Shown here: piece by piece, positions 26,837 through 34,448 of the stretch
How positions within the stretch are numbered: the stretch's first letter is position 1
How the letters are laid out: every line of letters starts with the position of its first letter
Assembly: GCA_030706745.1 (NCBI GenBank)
Contig: JAUZNX010000011.1
Span: forward strand, 44,327-108,326
Source: Bacteroidota bacterium
GTDB lineage: Bacteria > Bacteroidota > Ignavibacteria > Palsa-1295
Direction of reading: 5' to 3'
DNA length: 64,000 nt
Notes under the pieces: generated by a model
Databases searched by the model: none
What the model was told of the DNA's origin: nothing
The model's input: only the letters and a program-made list of their open reading frames with translations
Position numbers and translations under genes: made by a program

Positions 26837-26859
26837 CTCAGGCCCATTCCGAGCCTGAG
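26837..26859. other. Hairpin in the divergent uup/lipocalin spacer
   Basis: Perfect 7-bp inverted repeat CTCAGGC / GCCTGAG with a 9-base loop, in the 217-base region between divergent genes. It could be a regulator site or leader hairpin. Nothing else stands out there. Confidence 0.4.
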
Positions 26860-27001
26860 CCATCAACTCAATGGATTCGGCTCGAAAGCGTCCTTGCCAA
26901 TGGGGATGCAATGCAAATTCAGGGGGCAGTGTTCTAGCTCGTGACCATTCCAACAAAAGCCAGGACTTCCTCTCTTACTCGGGCCCCAAAACTACACAAG
27001 C

Positions 27002-27538
27002 ATGCAGCATTTTGGAAATATTCAGCTAATCGCCGCGGTATGTGCGTTCGGACTTTTGGGCTGTGCCGCCTCGAAGACCGACCTTCCGGTTGTCAAGAGT
27101 ATTGACCTCCAAAAATACTTAGGCACATGGCATGAAATTATGCGGTTGCCAAATAGCTTTGAGTCCGGATTGACTTGCGTTTCTGCTACCTACTCGCTCA
27201 AGGAAAATGGTGATATTAAAGTCGTAAACTCCGGGCATAAGATTGACGAACCTGCAACGATCAAGACCGCGACGGGAACGGCGTGGATCCCCAACCGTGA
27301 TGAACCCACTAAACTAAAAGTCAGATTTTTTTGGCCATTCTATGGCAACTATTGGATCCTCGCCTTGGACGATGACTATAAGTACGTAATGATCGGCGAA
27401 CCGAAAAGACAATATCTCTGGATACTTGCTCGGGATAAATCGCTTCCTGCCCGGACAATCGACGCACTGAGGGCTCAAGCGAAGGCCCAAGGATTTGATG
27501 TTGCCAAACTGGAGCAAATCGCCCAAGACTGTTCTTAG
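27002..27538 (+). CDS. blc: Lipocalin (Blc-like) lipoprotein
   Basis: 178 residues. The signal peptide ends in LLGC (lipobox Cys about 21), so it is likely membrane-anchored. The lipocalin signature GTWHEIMRLPNSFE follows SIDLQKYL. Later come RFFWPFYGNYWILALDDDYKYVMIG and YLWILARDKSLP, the second and third conserved lipocalin regions. The family is an eight-stranded barrel that binds lipids such as lysophospholipids or fatty acids in the envelope. It is followed at 112 bases by yebC on the same strand. Confidence 0.88.
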   Translation: MQHFGNIQLIAAVCAFGLLGCAASKTDLPVVKSIDLQKYLGTWHEIMRLPNSFESGLTCVSATYSLKENGDIKVVNSGHKIDEPATIKTATGTAWIPNRDEPTKLKVRFFWPFYGNYWILALDDDYKYVMIGEPKRQYLWILARDKSLPARTIDALRAQAKAQGFDVAKLEQIAQDCS

Positions 27539-27650
27539 AACGATCTCATCTGAGAGATTTCGTCGCACTTGGTCGCGAACGCACATTGCAGCGCGGAACA
27601 CAAATTGGTTCAAGAGTACTTTAAGCACCTTAGCATTACAGCATTCTACT

Positions 27651-28397
27651 ATGAGTGGACACAGCAAATGGTCGCAGATTAAGCGGAAGAAAGCAATCAC
27701 CGACCGCAATCGTGGACGACTTTTCACGCGGTTTATCCGGGAGATTATGATTGCGGCGCGTGAAGGCGGCGGCGATCCGACGGGAAATCCGCGTCTGCGA
27801 TTCGCGATCGAGCAGGCACGAAAGAACTCCATGCCAGCTGATAATATCAAGCGGGCGATTGCGCGCGGCGCGGGTGGTGAAGGCGGCGCGGCGCTCGTCG
27901 AAGGAGCCTACGAGGTCTATGGTCCGGCGGGTGTCGCAATTATTGTGGAGACTGCGACCGACAACAAAAACCGTACGATTGGCGAGATCCGCCACGTCCT
28001 CAGCAAGTTTGGCGGCAATCTCGGAGAATCTGGCTCTGTCAGTTGGATGTTCACCAAGGCAGGTACGATTACGGTGCCACGGACTGCTGCCAGCGAGGAC
28101 AAACTGCTCGAACTTGCGCTTGATGCCGGTGCCGAAGATCTGAAAACAGACGATCCGGATTTCTTCGAGATCCGTACCGCGCCCTCTGATTTCGGCAAAG
28201 TTCGCGATGCGTTGGTCAATGCGAATATCTCGATCGAGGAAGCAAAAGTCAGCATGATTGCGGAGAACCTCGTGCCGATCTCCGGGGCGGACGCAACCAA
28301 ACTCGTAAGCCTCATGGAAGCACTCGAAGACAACGACGACGTGCAGAACGTGTTCTCGAATGCGGACATCGATGAATCGGCACTGGCCGAAGCATAA
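27651..28397 (+). CDS. yebC: YebC/PmpR-family transcription/translation factor
   Basis: 248 residues beginning MSGHSKWSQIKRKK, the invariant family start, so ATG 27651 is used although the frame is open to 27495. Other family motifs: RGRLFTRFIREIMIAAREGGGDP, NIKRAIARGAGG, YEVYGPAGVAIIVE, NLGESGSVSWMF. The protein has the three-domain YebC fold. Members act as DNA-binding regulators (PmpR) or, as shown for TACO1 and some YebC proteins, help ribosomes through difficult peptides. Cytosolic. Confidence 0.94.
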   Translation: MSGHSKWSQIKRKKAITDRNRGRLFTRFIREIMIAAREGGGDPTGNPRLRFAIEQARKNSMPADNIKRAIARGAGGEGGAALVEGAYEVYGPAGVAIIVETATDNKNRTIGEIRHVLSKFGGNLGESGSVSWMFTKAGTITVPRTAASEDKLLELALDAGAEDLKTDDPDFFEIRTAPSDFGKVRDALVNANISIEEAKVSMIAENLVPISGADATKLVSLMEALEDNDDVQNVFSNADIDESALAEA

Positions 28398-28423
28398 AGG
28401 CAATTACGAATATTTTCACACTA

Positions 28424-28511
28424 GTCATTGCGAGGAGTGCGAAGCACGACGAAGCAATCCCGTCCGGTTTGACTTCGTGAAAGGGATTACTGCGTCGCTT
28501 CTCGCAATGAC
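28424..28511. repeat. Interspersed palindromic element of the GTCATTGCGAG type
   Basis: 88 bases bounded by a perfect 11-bp terminal inverted repeat, GTCATTGCGAG / CTCGCAATGAC. The inner parts (GAAGCACGACGAAGCAATCCC and GGGATTACTGCGTCGCTTC) also pair with few mismatches, so the whole folds as one long hairpin. It fills the gap between yebC and the amidohydrolase gene. The terminal motif is known from many unrelated bacterial genomes as an interspersed repeat. Confidence 0.85.
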
Positions 28512-28523
28512 ACTCTATCGAGG

Positions 28524-29747
28524 ATGATGGTCTACAAAATACTCAGTGTTTGTTTTTGGGTCGTTCTCTCGCCTGCCATTACATTTTGCCAGCATGCCAC
28601 ACTCTTCAAAGACGTCCGAGTTTTCGATGGCCTCAATGTGCTGCCGCAGACAAACGTCCTCATCGAAGGCGAGAAGATCACGAAAATGGGGCATGGCTTT
28701 GATGTGCCGATTGGCACGGACACGATCGATGGCATGGGCAAGACACTGCTGCCGGGACTCATCGATGCGCACGCGCATGTCGGTGGGAATGCGCTGGAAG
28801 ATGCGATCATGGCCGGCGTGACGACTGTACTCGACATGGGAGGCGATTCGGATCGTGCGATCCCGCAGGATGGTCTCTCGCGTGCCGACATTTTTTGGGC
28901 CGGGCAGTCGATCAATACGAACAATCTGTCTAACAACGCTCGCCCCGTTCCTCCGGCTACGATGTCGGATACAGTCGATCTGCGTCTTGCACATGGATCC
29001 GACTATATCAATATCGACGATGTTTGTGGAACAACTGGCGCCTTAAAACGGAATCTTCTCGCAATTGTAGAGGCGACCCATAAGCGCGGACGACTTGTCG
29101 TTGCGCACCTTACTTGTGATGCGCGAGAGTGTATTCAAGCGGGAATCGATGGCTTAATCTGCGACCCCGCCGCATTGGATTCATCTGTCATGCGGCTGGC
29201 CCGAGCGCACAATGTCTTTGTCGTCCCGAGTCTGGCATCGCTCTTCTGGCAATCTGGCGGCAGCAACGCAGAGCTTGCATTCGACTCGAATATCAGGGCC
29301 TATCTGCCGCAAACGAGCGCGAACAACCTTGCGAGACCATTTCCCGGCGGTGGCGCCGCGATTAATTATTCGGACGCCGAGCGATCGACCAAGTCCTTGC
29401 AGCTTGCACACGTTCACGTCTTAGCCGGCACGGACGCGCCGAATCCCGGGACTGCCTTTGGTGTAAGCATGCACCGCGAGATGGAGCTGTTGGCAAAAGC
29501 AGGAATGACTCCTGTTCACGCATTAGCGGCCGCCACCGGATTTGTTGCGGATGCCTTCCATCTTGGCGATCGCGGTCACATTCATACTGGCTTTCGTGCG
29601 GATCTGTTGCTCGTCAATGGCGATCCAACTACAACCATAACGGACACGCGGAGTATCGTCGGAGTATGGAAGCGAGGGCACATGCTGGACCGAACAGCGT
29701 ATCTTGCTAAGTGCGCAGAGCAACGCCATTCGACAGGTATGCGGTAG
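28524..29747 (+). CDS. Exported amidohydrolase-family protein
   Basis: 407 residues with a signal peptide (YKILSVCFWVVLSPAITFCQ). The amidohydrolase TIM barrel shows LLPGLIDAHAHV (metal-binding HxH), GVTTVLDMGG, VAHLTCD (metal His) and LAGTDAPNPG (metal Asp), then MTPVHALAAATGFVADAF and a C-terminal ADLLLVNGDP. These match the imidazolonepropionase/prolidase-like subgroup of exported amidohydrolases. The carboxylated Lys of some subgroups was not identified. The true substrate cannot be read. It starts 12 bases after the palindromic element, and its end converges on hemD. Confidence 0.82.
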   Translation: MMVYKILSVCFWVVLSPAITFCQHATLFKDVRVFDGLNVLPQTNVLIEGEKITKMGHGFDVPIGTDTIDGMGKTLLPGLIDAHAHVGGNALEDAIMAGVTTVLDMGGDSDRAIPQDGLSRADIFWAGQSINTNNLSNNARPVPPATMSDTVDLRLAHGSDYINIDDVCGTTGALKRNLLAIVEATHKRGRLVVAHLTCDARECIQAGIDGLICDPAALDSSVMRLARAHNVFVVPSLASLFWQSGGSNAELAFDSNIRAYLPQTSANNLARPFPGGGAAINYSDAERSTKSLQLAHVHVLAGTDAPNPGTAFGVSMHREMELLAKAGMTPVHALAAATGFVADAFHLGDRGHIHTGFRADLLLVNGDPTTTITDTRSIVGVWKRGHMLDRTAYLAKCAEQRHSTGMR

Positions 29748-29769
29748 TCGTGCCCTTTTGGCACGGCTA
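29747..29769. terminator. Bidirectional terminator between the amidohydrolase gene and hemD
   Basis: Stem AGTCGTGCC / GGCACGGCT (one G-T pair) around a CTTTT loop, covering the stop region of both convergent genes. Confidence 0.6.
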
Positions 29770-30555
29770 CTGAGCCAGATAGTCAAGGATGTCCTCCGCC
29801 AGGCTTTGCTGATTGGCTTTACGCGCAACGATTTCGGGTCGGCGGCGAAGGGTTTCTTCGACGGCTTTCGCCGTCGTCTCTCCGATGGTGGCAAGGGCCG
29901 GTAGCTTGCGGATATGTTCGGCCCCCATTTCGGCGAGCGCCGTGACAAAATATGAAACGGCCGATGGCGAGAAGAAGGCGATGACGTCCGGACGCGACGG
30001 ACCTTCGAGCAAGTGGAGCAATCGTGCCGCATCGCCGAGTGATGGGCCTTTCGTATAGTAGAGTGTTTGACGTTCGGGTTGAGCCCCAAGTTCGCGGAGC
30101 GAGTGCTCGAGGATTTCAAGTCCAATCTGCGATTGCAGGAGCAAAATCGGCTTACCGGTTAGATCGCGCGCCGATAGCATTGCAGCCAATTGATGGCTAC
30201 CTGCATGTATTGGAATCGGTAGCGAGATTTCGAAGCCGAGCAATTCGAGCGCATCGGAGGTTGCTCGCCCCACGGCGCCAAATCGGGCCGTGATGCGAAT
30301 GGCATCGAGCAATCCAAGTTCGCGCACTCGTTCATTGAAGAAATAGACAGCAGTCGGACTCGATAGTACGATTGCATGATAAGCACCGTGCGATGCACGC
30401 ACGAGCACCGCATCGAGATCATCGGTCTCGCGGGGCAACTCGAACCGGATCATCGGGATTTCGAGGACGATCACTCCGGCGCCCTTTAGCGTCGTATGAA
30501 TGACATCCTCGCCAGAGGAGCGAAGCTGAGGACGCGTTAATAGGACGCTCGACAT
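29767..30555 (-). CDS. hemD: Uroporphyrinogen-III synthase
   Basis: 262 residues. The enzyme closes and inverts ring D of hydroxymethylbilane in haem synthesis. The sequence is weakly conserved in the family, but the layout fits: LLTRPQLRSSGED at the start, VLSSPTAVYFFNE, FGAVGRATSDALELLGF and, in the second half, DVIAFFSPSAVSYFV and ALATIGETTAKAVEE. The last two are the usual TxxTA and SxxAV motifs. It follows hemC with a gap of 3 bases, which supports the call strongly. Confidence 0.9.
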   Translation of the reverse strand: MSSVLLTRPQLRSSGEDVIHTTLKGAGVIVLEIPMIRFELPRETDDLDAVLVRASHGAYHAIVLSSPTAVYFFNERVRELGLLDAIRITARFGAVGRATSDALELLGFEISLPIPIHAGSHQLAAMLSARDLTGKPILLLQSQIGLEILEHSLRELGAQPERQTLYYTKGPSLGDAARLLHLLEGPSRPDVIAFFSPSAVSYFVTALAEMGAEHIRKLPALATIGETTAKAVEETLRRRPEIVARKANQQSLAEDILDYLAQ

Positions 30556-30558
30556 TGC

Positions 30559-31515
30559 CTACGCTTCGGGGTGCGGGCTGACCGGGGTTTCCCTGGCCTC
30601 GAGACGAAACACTTCGTCCAGGATTTGGCGCCCACCTTGTCCGAGCAATATGCTCGCAAGCTCTGCACCGATGTGCGCGGCATCCGTCACGGGACCAGAT
30701 TGCGAGCCACGGATCACGGACTCACCAGTAAGGGCGGCCACGCAGGCAGTCAGTTCGAGTGTGTCGCCGATAACTCTGCCGAAGGCGCCAATCGGCACCT
30801 GACACCCTCCGCCCATCTCTGATAGTAGTGCGCGTTCGGCGGTAACGGCGTAGCGTGTCGCAGCGTGATCGAGCGCCGCGAGAAGGCCGATCGTTTTCGG
30901 GTCATCTGCGCGACATTGAATGCCAAGCGCACCCTGACCCACTGCCGGTAAGACCCATTCGACGGAGATCGCATGGACCATGTGCTCGGTGAGTCCGAGG
31001 CGGTGAAGTCCGGCACTCGCAAGGATCATACCGTCCCAATTGGAATCGAGCATCTTGCGAATACGAGTTGGAACATTGCCGCGAATATCGATGATCTGAA
31101 AATCGGGCCGCTTCGAAAGGAGTTGCGCTTTGCGTCGAAGGCTTCCAGTGGCAATTCTCGCTCCATCGGGTAAATCCATGAGGCGCGTGTTCGGGTCCTT
31201 GGCGAGGAAGGCATCTTCGACCGGAGCACGTTCTGGAATCGCCGCGATGGTGAGATCCTCCGCGATGGCAGTCGGCAGATCCTTCAGGCTATGGACAGCG
31301 ATGTCGATACTTCGATCGAGCAGCGCGGTTTCAATCTCCTTGGTAAAGACTCCTTTACCGCCAATCTGGGAAAGCGATGAATCCAGGATCTTATCACCCA
31401 TCGTATGGATGATTTCAATGTCGATCTTGAGCCCGGGATACCGAGCGAGCAGAAGGTCACGAACATGGTTCGCTTGCCACAGCGCTAAATCGCTGCCTCG
31501 AGAGCCGATAATCAA
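30559..31515 (-). CDS. hemC: Porphobilinogen deaminase (hydroxymethylbilane synthase)
   Basis: 318 residues. It joins four porphobilinogens into hydroxymethylbilane. Motifs: GSRGSDLALWQANHV, GGKGVFTKEIE, DIAVHSLKDLPT (catalytic Asp region), IATGSLRRKAQL, DIRGNVPTR, LPAVGQGALGIQCR, and GGGCQVPIGAFG with Cys238, the attachment site of the dipyrromethane cofactor. Length is normal. It lies directly upstream of hemD in the same operon; the peptidase-like gene upstream ends 15 bases before it and may be co-transcribed. Confidence 0.96.
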   Translation of the reverse strand: MIIGSRGSDLALWQANHVRDLLLARYPGLKIDIEIIHTMGDKILDSSLSQIGGKGVFTKEIETALLDRSIDIAVHSLKDLPTAIAEDLTIAAIPERAPVEDAFLAKDPNTRLMDLPDGARIATGSLRRKAQLLSKRPDFQIIDIRGNVPTRIRKMLDSNWDGMILASAGLHRLGLTEHMVHAISVEWVLPAVGQGALGIQCRADDPKTIGLLAALDHAATRYAVTAERALLSEMGGGCQVPIGAFGRVIGDTLELTACVAALTGESVIRGSQSGPVTDAAHIGAELASILLGQGGRQILDEVFRLEARETPVSPHPEA

Positions 31516-31530
31516 GTGTGTAGAGGTTGA

Positions 31531-32478
31531 TTATGAATGCCATTGTCCTTCAATCGCCTGTTCCCACTTCTGTAGCATCGCATCCTTTTCGGACTGCGTG
31601 AGTGCCACCAAGGATACGGGCAATCGTTGGACCCATGCGAATTCCAGTTCGTCCAGCGTTTCGCCAAAACAGGATCGAAACGTTTCGGGCGTAATGGGAT
31701 CTTCGCTTTTTGAGAACGCCACAACGCGATCGTCGCTGAATGTGTCACCCAGGTAGAGAAAGAATGCACCGAGCAGCGCCAACTGATCGGCGGCAAGACG
31801 CTCTGGGGCACTGGGCCAGAATCGACCGAGGGAGACACCATGTGTGAGGGTAAGATGGTGGGCAATGACATCCGGGTGCGCACCGAACAGTGGAAAGCAT
31901 TCCTTGGTAATCGCCAATCGCTCGCTCAGGAAGATGCCAAACCCTTCCTCGAGAGCCGCCCAACCCGGCGTGTCATGGTAGTGACGCGCCACGCGGGCGA
32001 TCCGCATCGCATGTGTCACGTTTCGCCCGATATCATTTTCGGCGCGGTGGCGACTGGTCTCGACCAAATAAATCGCTCGCTCATCCAGGTTGAAGTGCGG
32101 CTCTACAGTACAACCAAGAAGTGTTGCCGCGCGCTGATCGATTGCATAAACGTGAAAGCGATCGGTAAACGATTCGTGTGTAAAATGGAAAATTTGGTTG
32201 TAAGCCGTCTCAAGCGTATCGAGAATCGAAGCTGACCGATCGGCAAAAGCAACTCGATCGTATGTGAGTGCGAAATGGGGGCTGGTGCGGTGATCCCATT
32301 GCACGCGTGCGCGTAGTTCCTGATCACTGATCGGGACATGCGGTCTGGTCGTAATGACCCTCGGCCGATGCGCGGGAAGTTCTATTTCAGCACCGTGTTC
32401 GAATAGAGCGCCACCAGAAGCGGCGTGGATACCACCCATAACAGCATTCCCATCGGCAACATGTATCGCGATCGCCAT
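31531..32478 (-). CDS. Degenerate peptidase-MA-like protein, function unknown
   Basis: 315 residues from ATG 32478, preceded by GAGGAG at a 10-base gap. The fold pattern resembles gluzincin-like domains: SPHFALTYDRVAFADRSASILDTLETAYNQIF, a YAIDQRAATLLG segment, then NVTHAMRI (152-159) and PGWAALEEGFGIFLSE (171-186). Where a zinc peptidase would have HExxH, this one has THAMR, so the first zinc motif is lost. The EEG of the third ligand region remains. No signal peptide or membrane segment is seen. It has its own promoter and is followed by hemC and hemD. Probably non-catalytic. Weak call. Confidence 0.5.
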   Translation of the reverse strand: MAIAIHVADGNAVMGGIHAASGGALFEHGAEIELPAHRPRVITTRPHVPISDQELRARVQWDHRTSPHFALTYDRVAFADRSASILDTLETAYNQIFHFTHESFTDRFHVYAIDQRAATLLGCTVEPHFNLDERAIYLVETSRHRAENDIGRNVTHAMRIARVARHYHDTPGWAALEEGFGIFLSERLAITKECFPLFGAHPDVIAHHLTLTHGVSLGRFWPSAPERLAADQLALLGAFFLYLGDTFSDDRVVAFSKSEDPITPETFRSCFGETLDELEFAWVQRLPVSLVALTQSEKDAMLQKWEQAIEGQWHS

Positions 32479-32528
32479 AATCTTACCGCTCCTCTCGCAA
32501 TCCTTTGTCCAGCGTGATGTAACCTTAC

Positions 32529-32557
32529 ATAATACATAATATAAAGTCAAAAGTCAA
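32529..32557 (-). promoter_or_regulatory. Sigma70-type promoter
   Basis: Minus strand TTGACT (32557-32552), a 17-base spacer, TATTAT (32534-32529). Start of transcription is predicted near 32522, about 45 bases before ATG 32478. The -35 region is a doubled 7-base unit, TTGACTTTTGACTT. The hexamers and spacing are close to consensus. Confidence 0.7.
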
Positions 32558-32613
32558 GTGACTTTCAAAGAATACTTGCAGAAGAATGACAATTGCTTGT
32601 CTTTGGGACGCGT

Positions 32614-33762
32614 TTATGTGCCGGAGAGAGCACGTTCATAAGCTGCTTCGTACATCGGGACGATGCTTTCTTTCGAAAATACTGTAACAGCACGGTGAAG
32701 TGCGCCGCGCGAGAGACTGGCATGAAGGTCTGGATCGCGAAGCATTTGAATTGTTCGATCGGCAATCCCATTGACATCACCCATTCCTACGACGAAACCG
32801 GTTTCGCCATCAATATTAAGCTCTGGCAAACCGCCGACATCGCTGGAGACGACCGGGACTCCACAGGCCATGGCTTCGAGCGCAGAAAGTCCAAAGCTTT
32901 CGTTGCCGGATGGGATCAGGAAGACATCGCTTGCGGAGAGGATCGAAGCTAATTCACTCTGCTTTCCAAGAAAGCGAGTCTGCTGCCAGATTCCAAGATC
33001 GCGCGCGAGTGCTTGACATTCGCCACGGTCCGGACCATCGCCGACAAGCAGAAATTTGGCTTTGACGCCGGACTCCAGAATGATTTTGAGCGCGCGGATG
33101 GCATCTTTGACCCGTTTGACTTCGCGAAAGTTCGAGATATGGATCAACAGTTTTTCCCCATTCGGAGCAAGCAATCGTCGAAGGTTTTTGGCGTCAACCG
33201 GTCGAAATACTTCGGTATCGATGAAGTTTGGAATGACTTCGATCTCCTTGCCGACCCCATAATTACCGATTGTCTCATCGCGCAAGTAGCGCGAAACGGC
33301 TGTCACGCCGTCGGAGGATTCGATCGAAAACTTCATCAGCGGCTCGAAACTCGGTTCGAGACCGACCAGCGTTATGTCCGTCCCGTGAAGCGTGGTGACG
33401 ATTTTGATGTCACGATCTCGCAGGATCTGTTTGGCGAGCACGGCACTCGTAGCGTGTGGAATCGCATAGTGCGCATGGATGAGGTCGAGTTTTTCGAACC
33501 GCGCGACTTCCACCATCTTACTCGTGAGGGCCATCGAGTAGAGCGGAAACTCAAAAAGCGGATAGGTGGACATCTCGACCTCATGGTAAAAGATGTTGTC
33601 GATGTATTCAGACTCGGTATGGCCGATGCCAGTGAGTCGCATCGGGAGTGCGTAGGTGATAAAGTGGACACGATGCCCACGGCTGGCAAGCGATTTCCCC
33701 AGTTCGGTTGCGACGACACCTGAGCCGCCGTAGGTAGGATAACAAGTGATTCCGATATTCAT
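32614..33762 (-). CDS. bshA: N-acetyl-alpha-D-glucosaminyl L-malate synthase (bacillithiol synthesis)
   Basis: 382-residue GT4-type enzyme. It joins GlcNAc from UDP-GlcNAc to L-malate as the first step of bacillithiol synthesis. It begins MNIGITCYPTYGGSGVVATELGKSLA, a BshA hallmark; ATG 33762 is used rather than the longer frame, which runs into the divergent gene. Other motifs: HAHYAIPHATSAVLAKQI, TLHGTDITLVG, ISNFREVKRVKDAI, GDGPDRGEC, NESFGLSALEAMACGVPVVSSDVGGLPE. The other bacillithiol genes are not in the window. Confidence 0.9.
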   Translation of the reverse strand: MNIGITCYPTYGGSGVVATELGKSLASRGHRVHFITYALPMRLTGIGHTESEYIDNIFYHEVEMSTYPLFEFPLYSMALTSKMVEVARFEKLDLIHAHYAIPHATSAVLAKQILRDRDIKIVTTLHGTDITLVGLEPSFEPLMKFSIESSDGVTAVSRYLRDETIGNYGVGKEIEVIPNFIDTEVFRPVDAKNLRRLLAPNGEKLLIHISNFREVKRVKDAIRALKIILESGVKAKFLLVGDGPDRGECQALARDLGIWQQTRFLGKQSELASILSASDVFLIPSGNESFGLSALEAMACGVPVVSSDVGGLPELNIDGETGFVVGMGDVNGIADRTIQMLRDPDLHASLSRGALHRAVTVFSKESIVPMYEAAYERALSGT

Positions 33763-33827
33763 GCAGTTTGGGAAAACAGAGAGCGTCCGCACTTCGTCCC
33801 GCTTCGAACTGTTGCGTAGTGACACAG

Positions 33828-34448
33828 ATGACGAACGAGGAGGATTTTTATTACACCATTGCCGCGCCATTGCGCGCGCCCGAGCTGAAGGTCAGAGGCT
33901 CGCGCTTCATCGCGGACCTTCTGCCGATGGGCTCCAAGGAGGAGATTGATGCTGCGTTGGCAAGCATTCGAAAGGAATTTCACGATGCCACACATCATTG
34001 CTTTGCATATCGTCTGGGGGCTGATGCCAAGCTGGTCCGTGCCGCGGATGATGGCGAGCCCAATGGTACTGCCGGCAAGCCGATCCTGCTTGTTCTTACC
34101 TCGCAAAAACTGACCAATGTTCTTCTTGTCGTGACGCGCTACTTCGGTGGCACAAAACTTGGCACGGGTGGTCTCGCACGAGCATACGCCGAGTCGGCGC
34201 AACAAGCGGTCTCGATGGCGCATATCATTCGGGTTTATCTCACGAGCAATGTTGCCCTTCAAGTGCTCTATGAGGATTTGCCCGCGATGGAGCGGCTGAT
34301 CAAAGCGTTCGAAGGTGTCATTCAGGAATCAACATATCTCGAAAGTGTGTCGCTGATCGTCGCGATTCGGCGATCCAAAATCACCGAGTTCCGTCATGCT
34401 GTCAAGGATACGTTTCATGGCCGCGTGGCGGCGGAATTCCATACGTAA
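33828..34448 (+). CDS. YigZ/IMPACT-family (UPF0029) protein
   Basis: 206 residues from ATG 33828. The N-terminal UPF0029 domain shows VRGSRFIADLLP, FHDATHHCFAYRLG, DDGEPNGTAGKPIL and VLLVVTRYFGGTKLGTGGLARAYAESA, which are the family signatures. A DUF1949-type ferredoxin-like domain follows. The eukaryotic relative IMPACT/Yih1 acts on GCN1; the bacterial role is unclear, with links to translation or proline metabolism suggested. It is divergent from bshA, and its last 47 bases overlap the 3' end of the convergent membrane protein gene. Confidence 0.88.
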   Translation: MTNEEDFYYTIAAPLRAPELKVRGSRFIADLLPMGSKEEIDAALASIRKEFHDATHHCFAYRLGADAKLVRAADDGEPNGTAGKPILLVLTSQKLTNVLLVVTRYFGGTKLGTGGLARAYAESAQQAVSMAHIIRVYLTSNVALQVLYEDLPAMERLIKAFEGVIQESTYLESVSLIVAIRRSKITEFRHAVKDTFHGRVAAEFHT

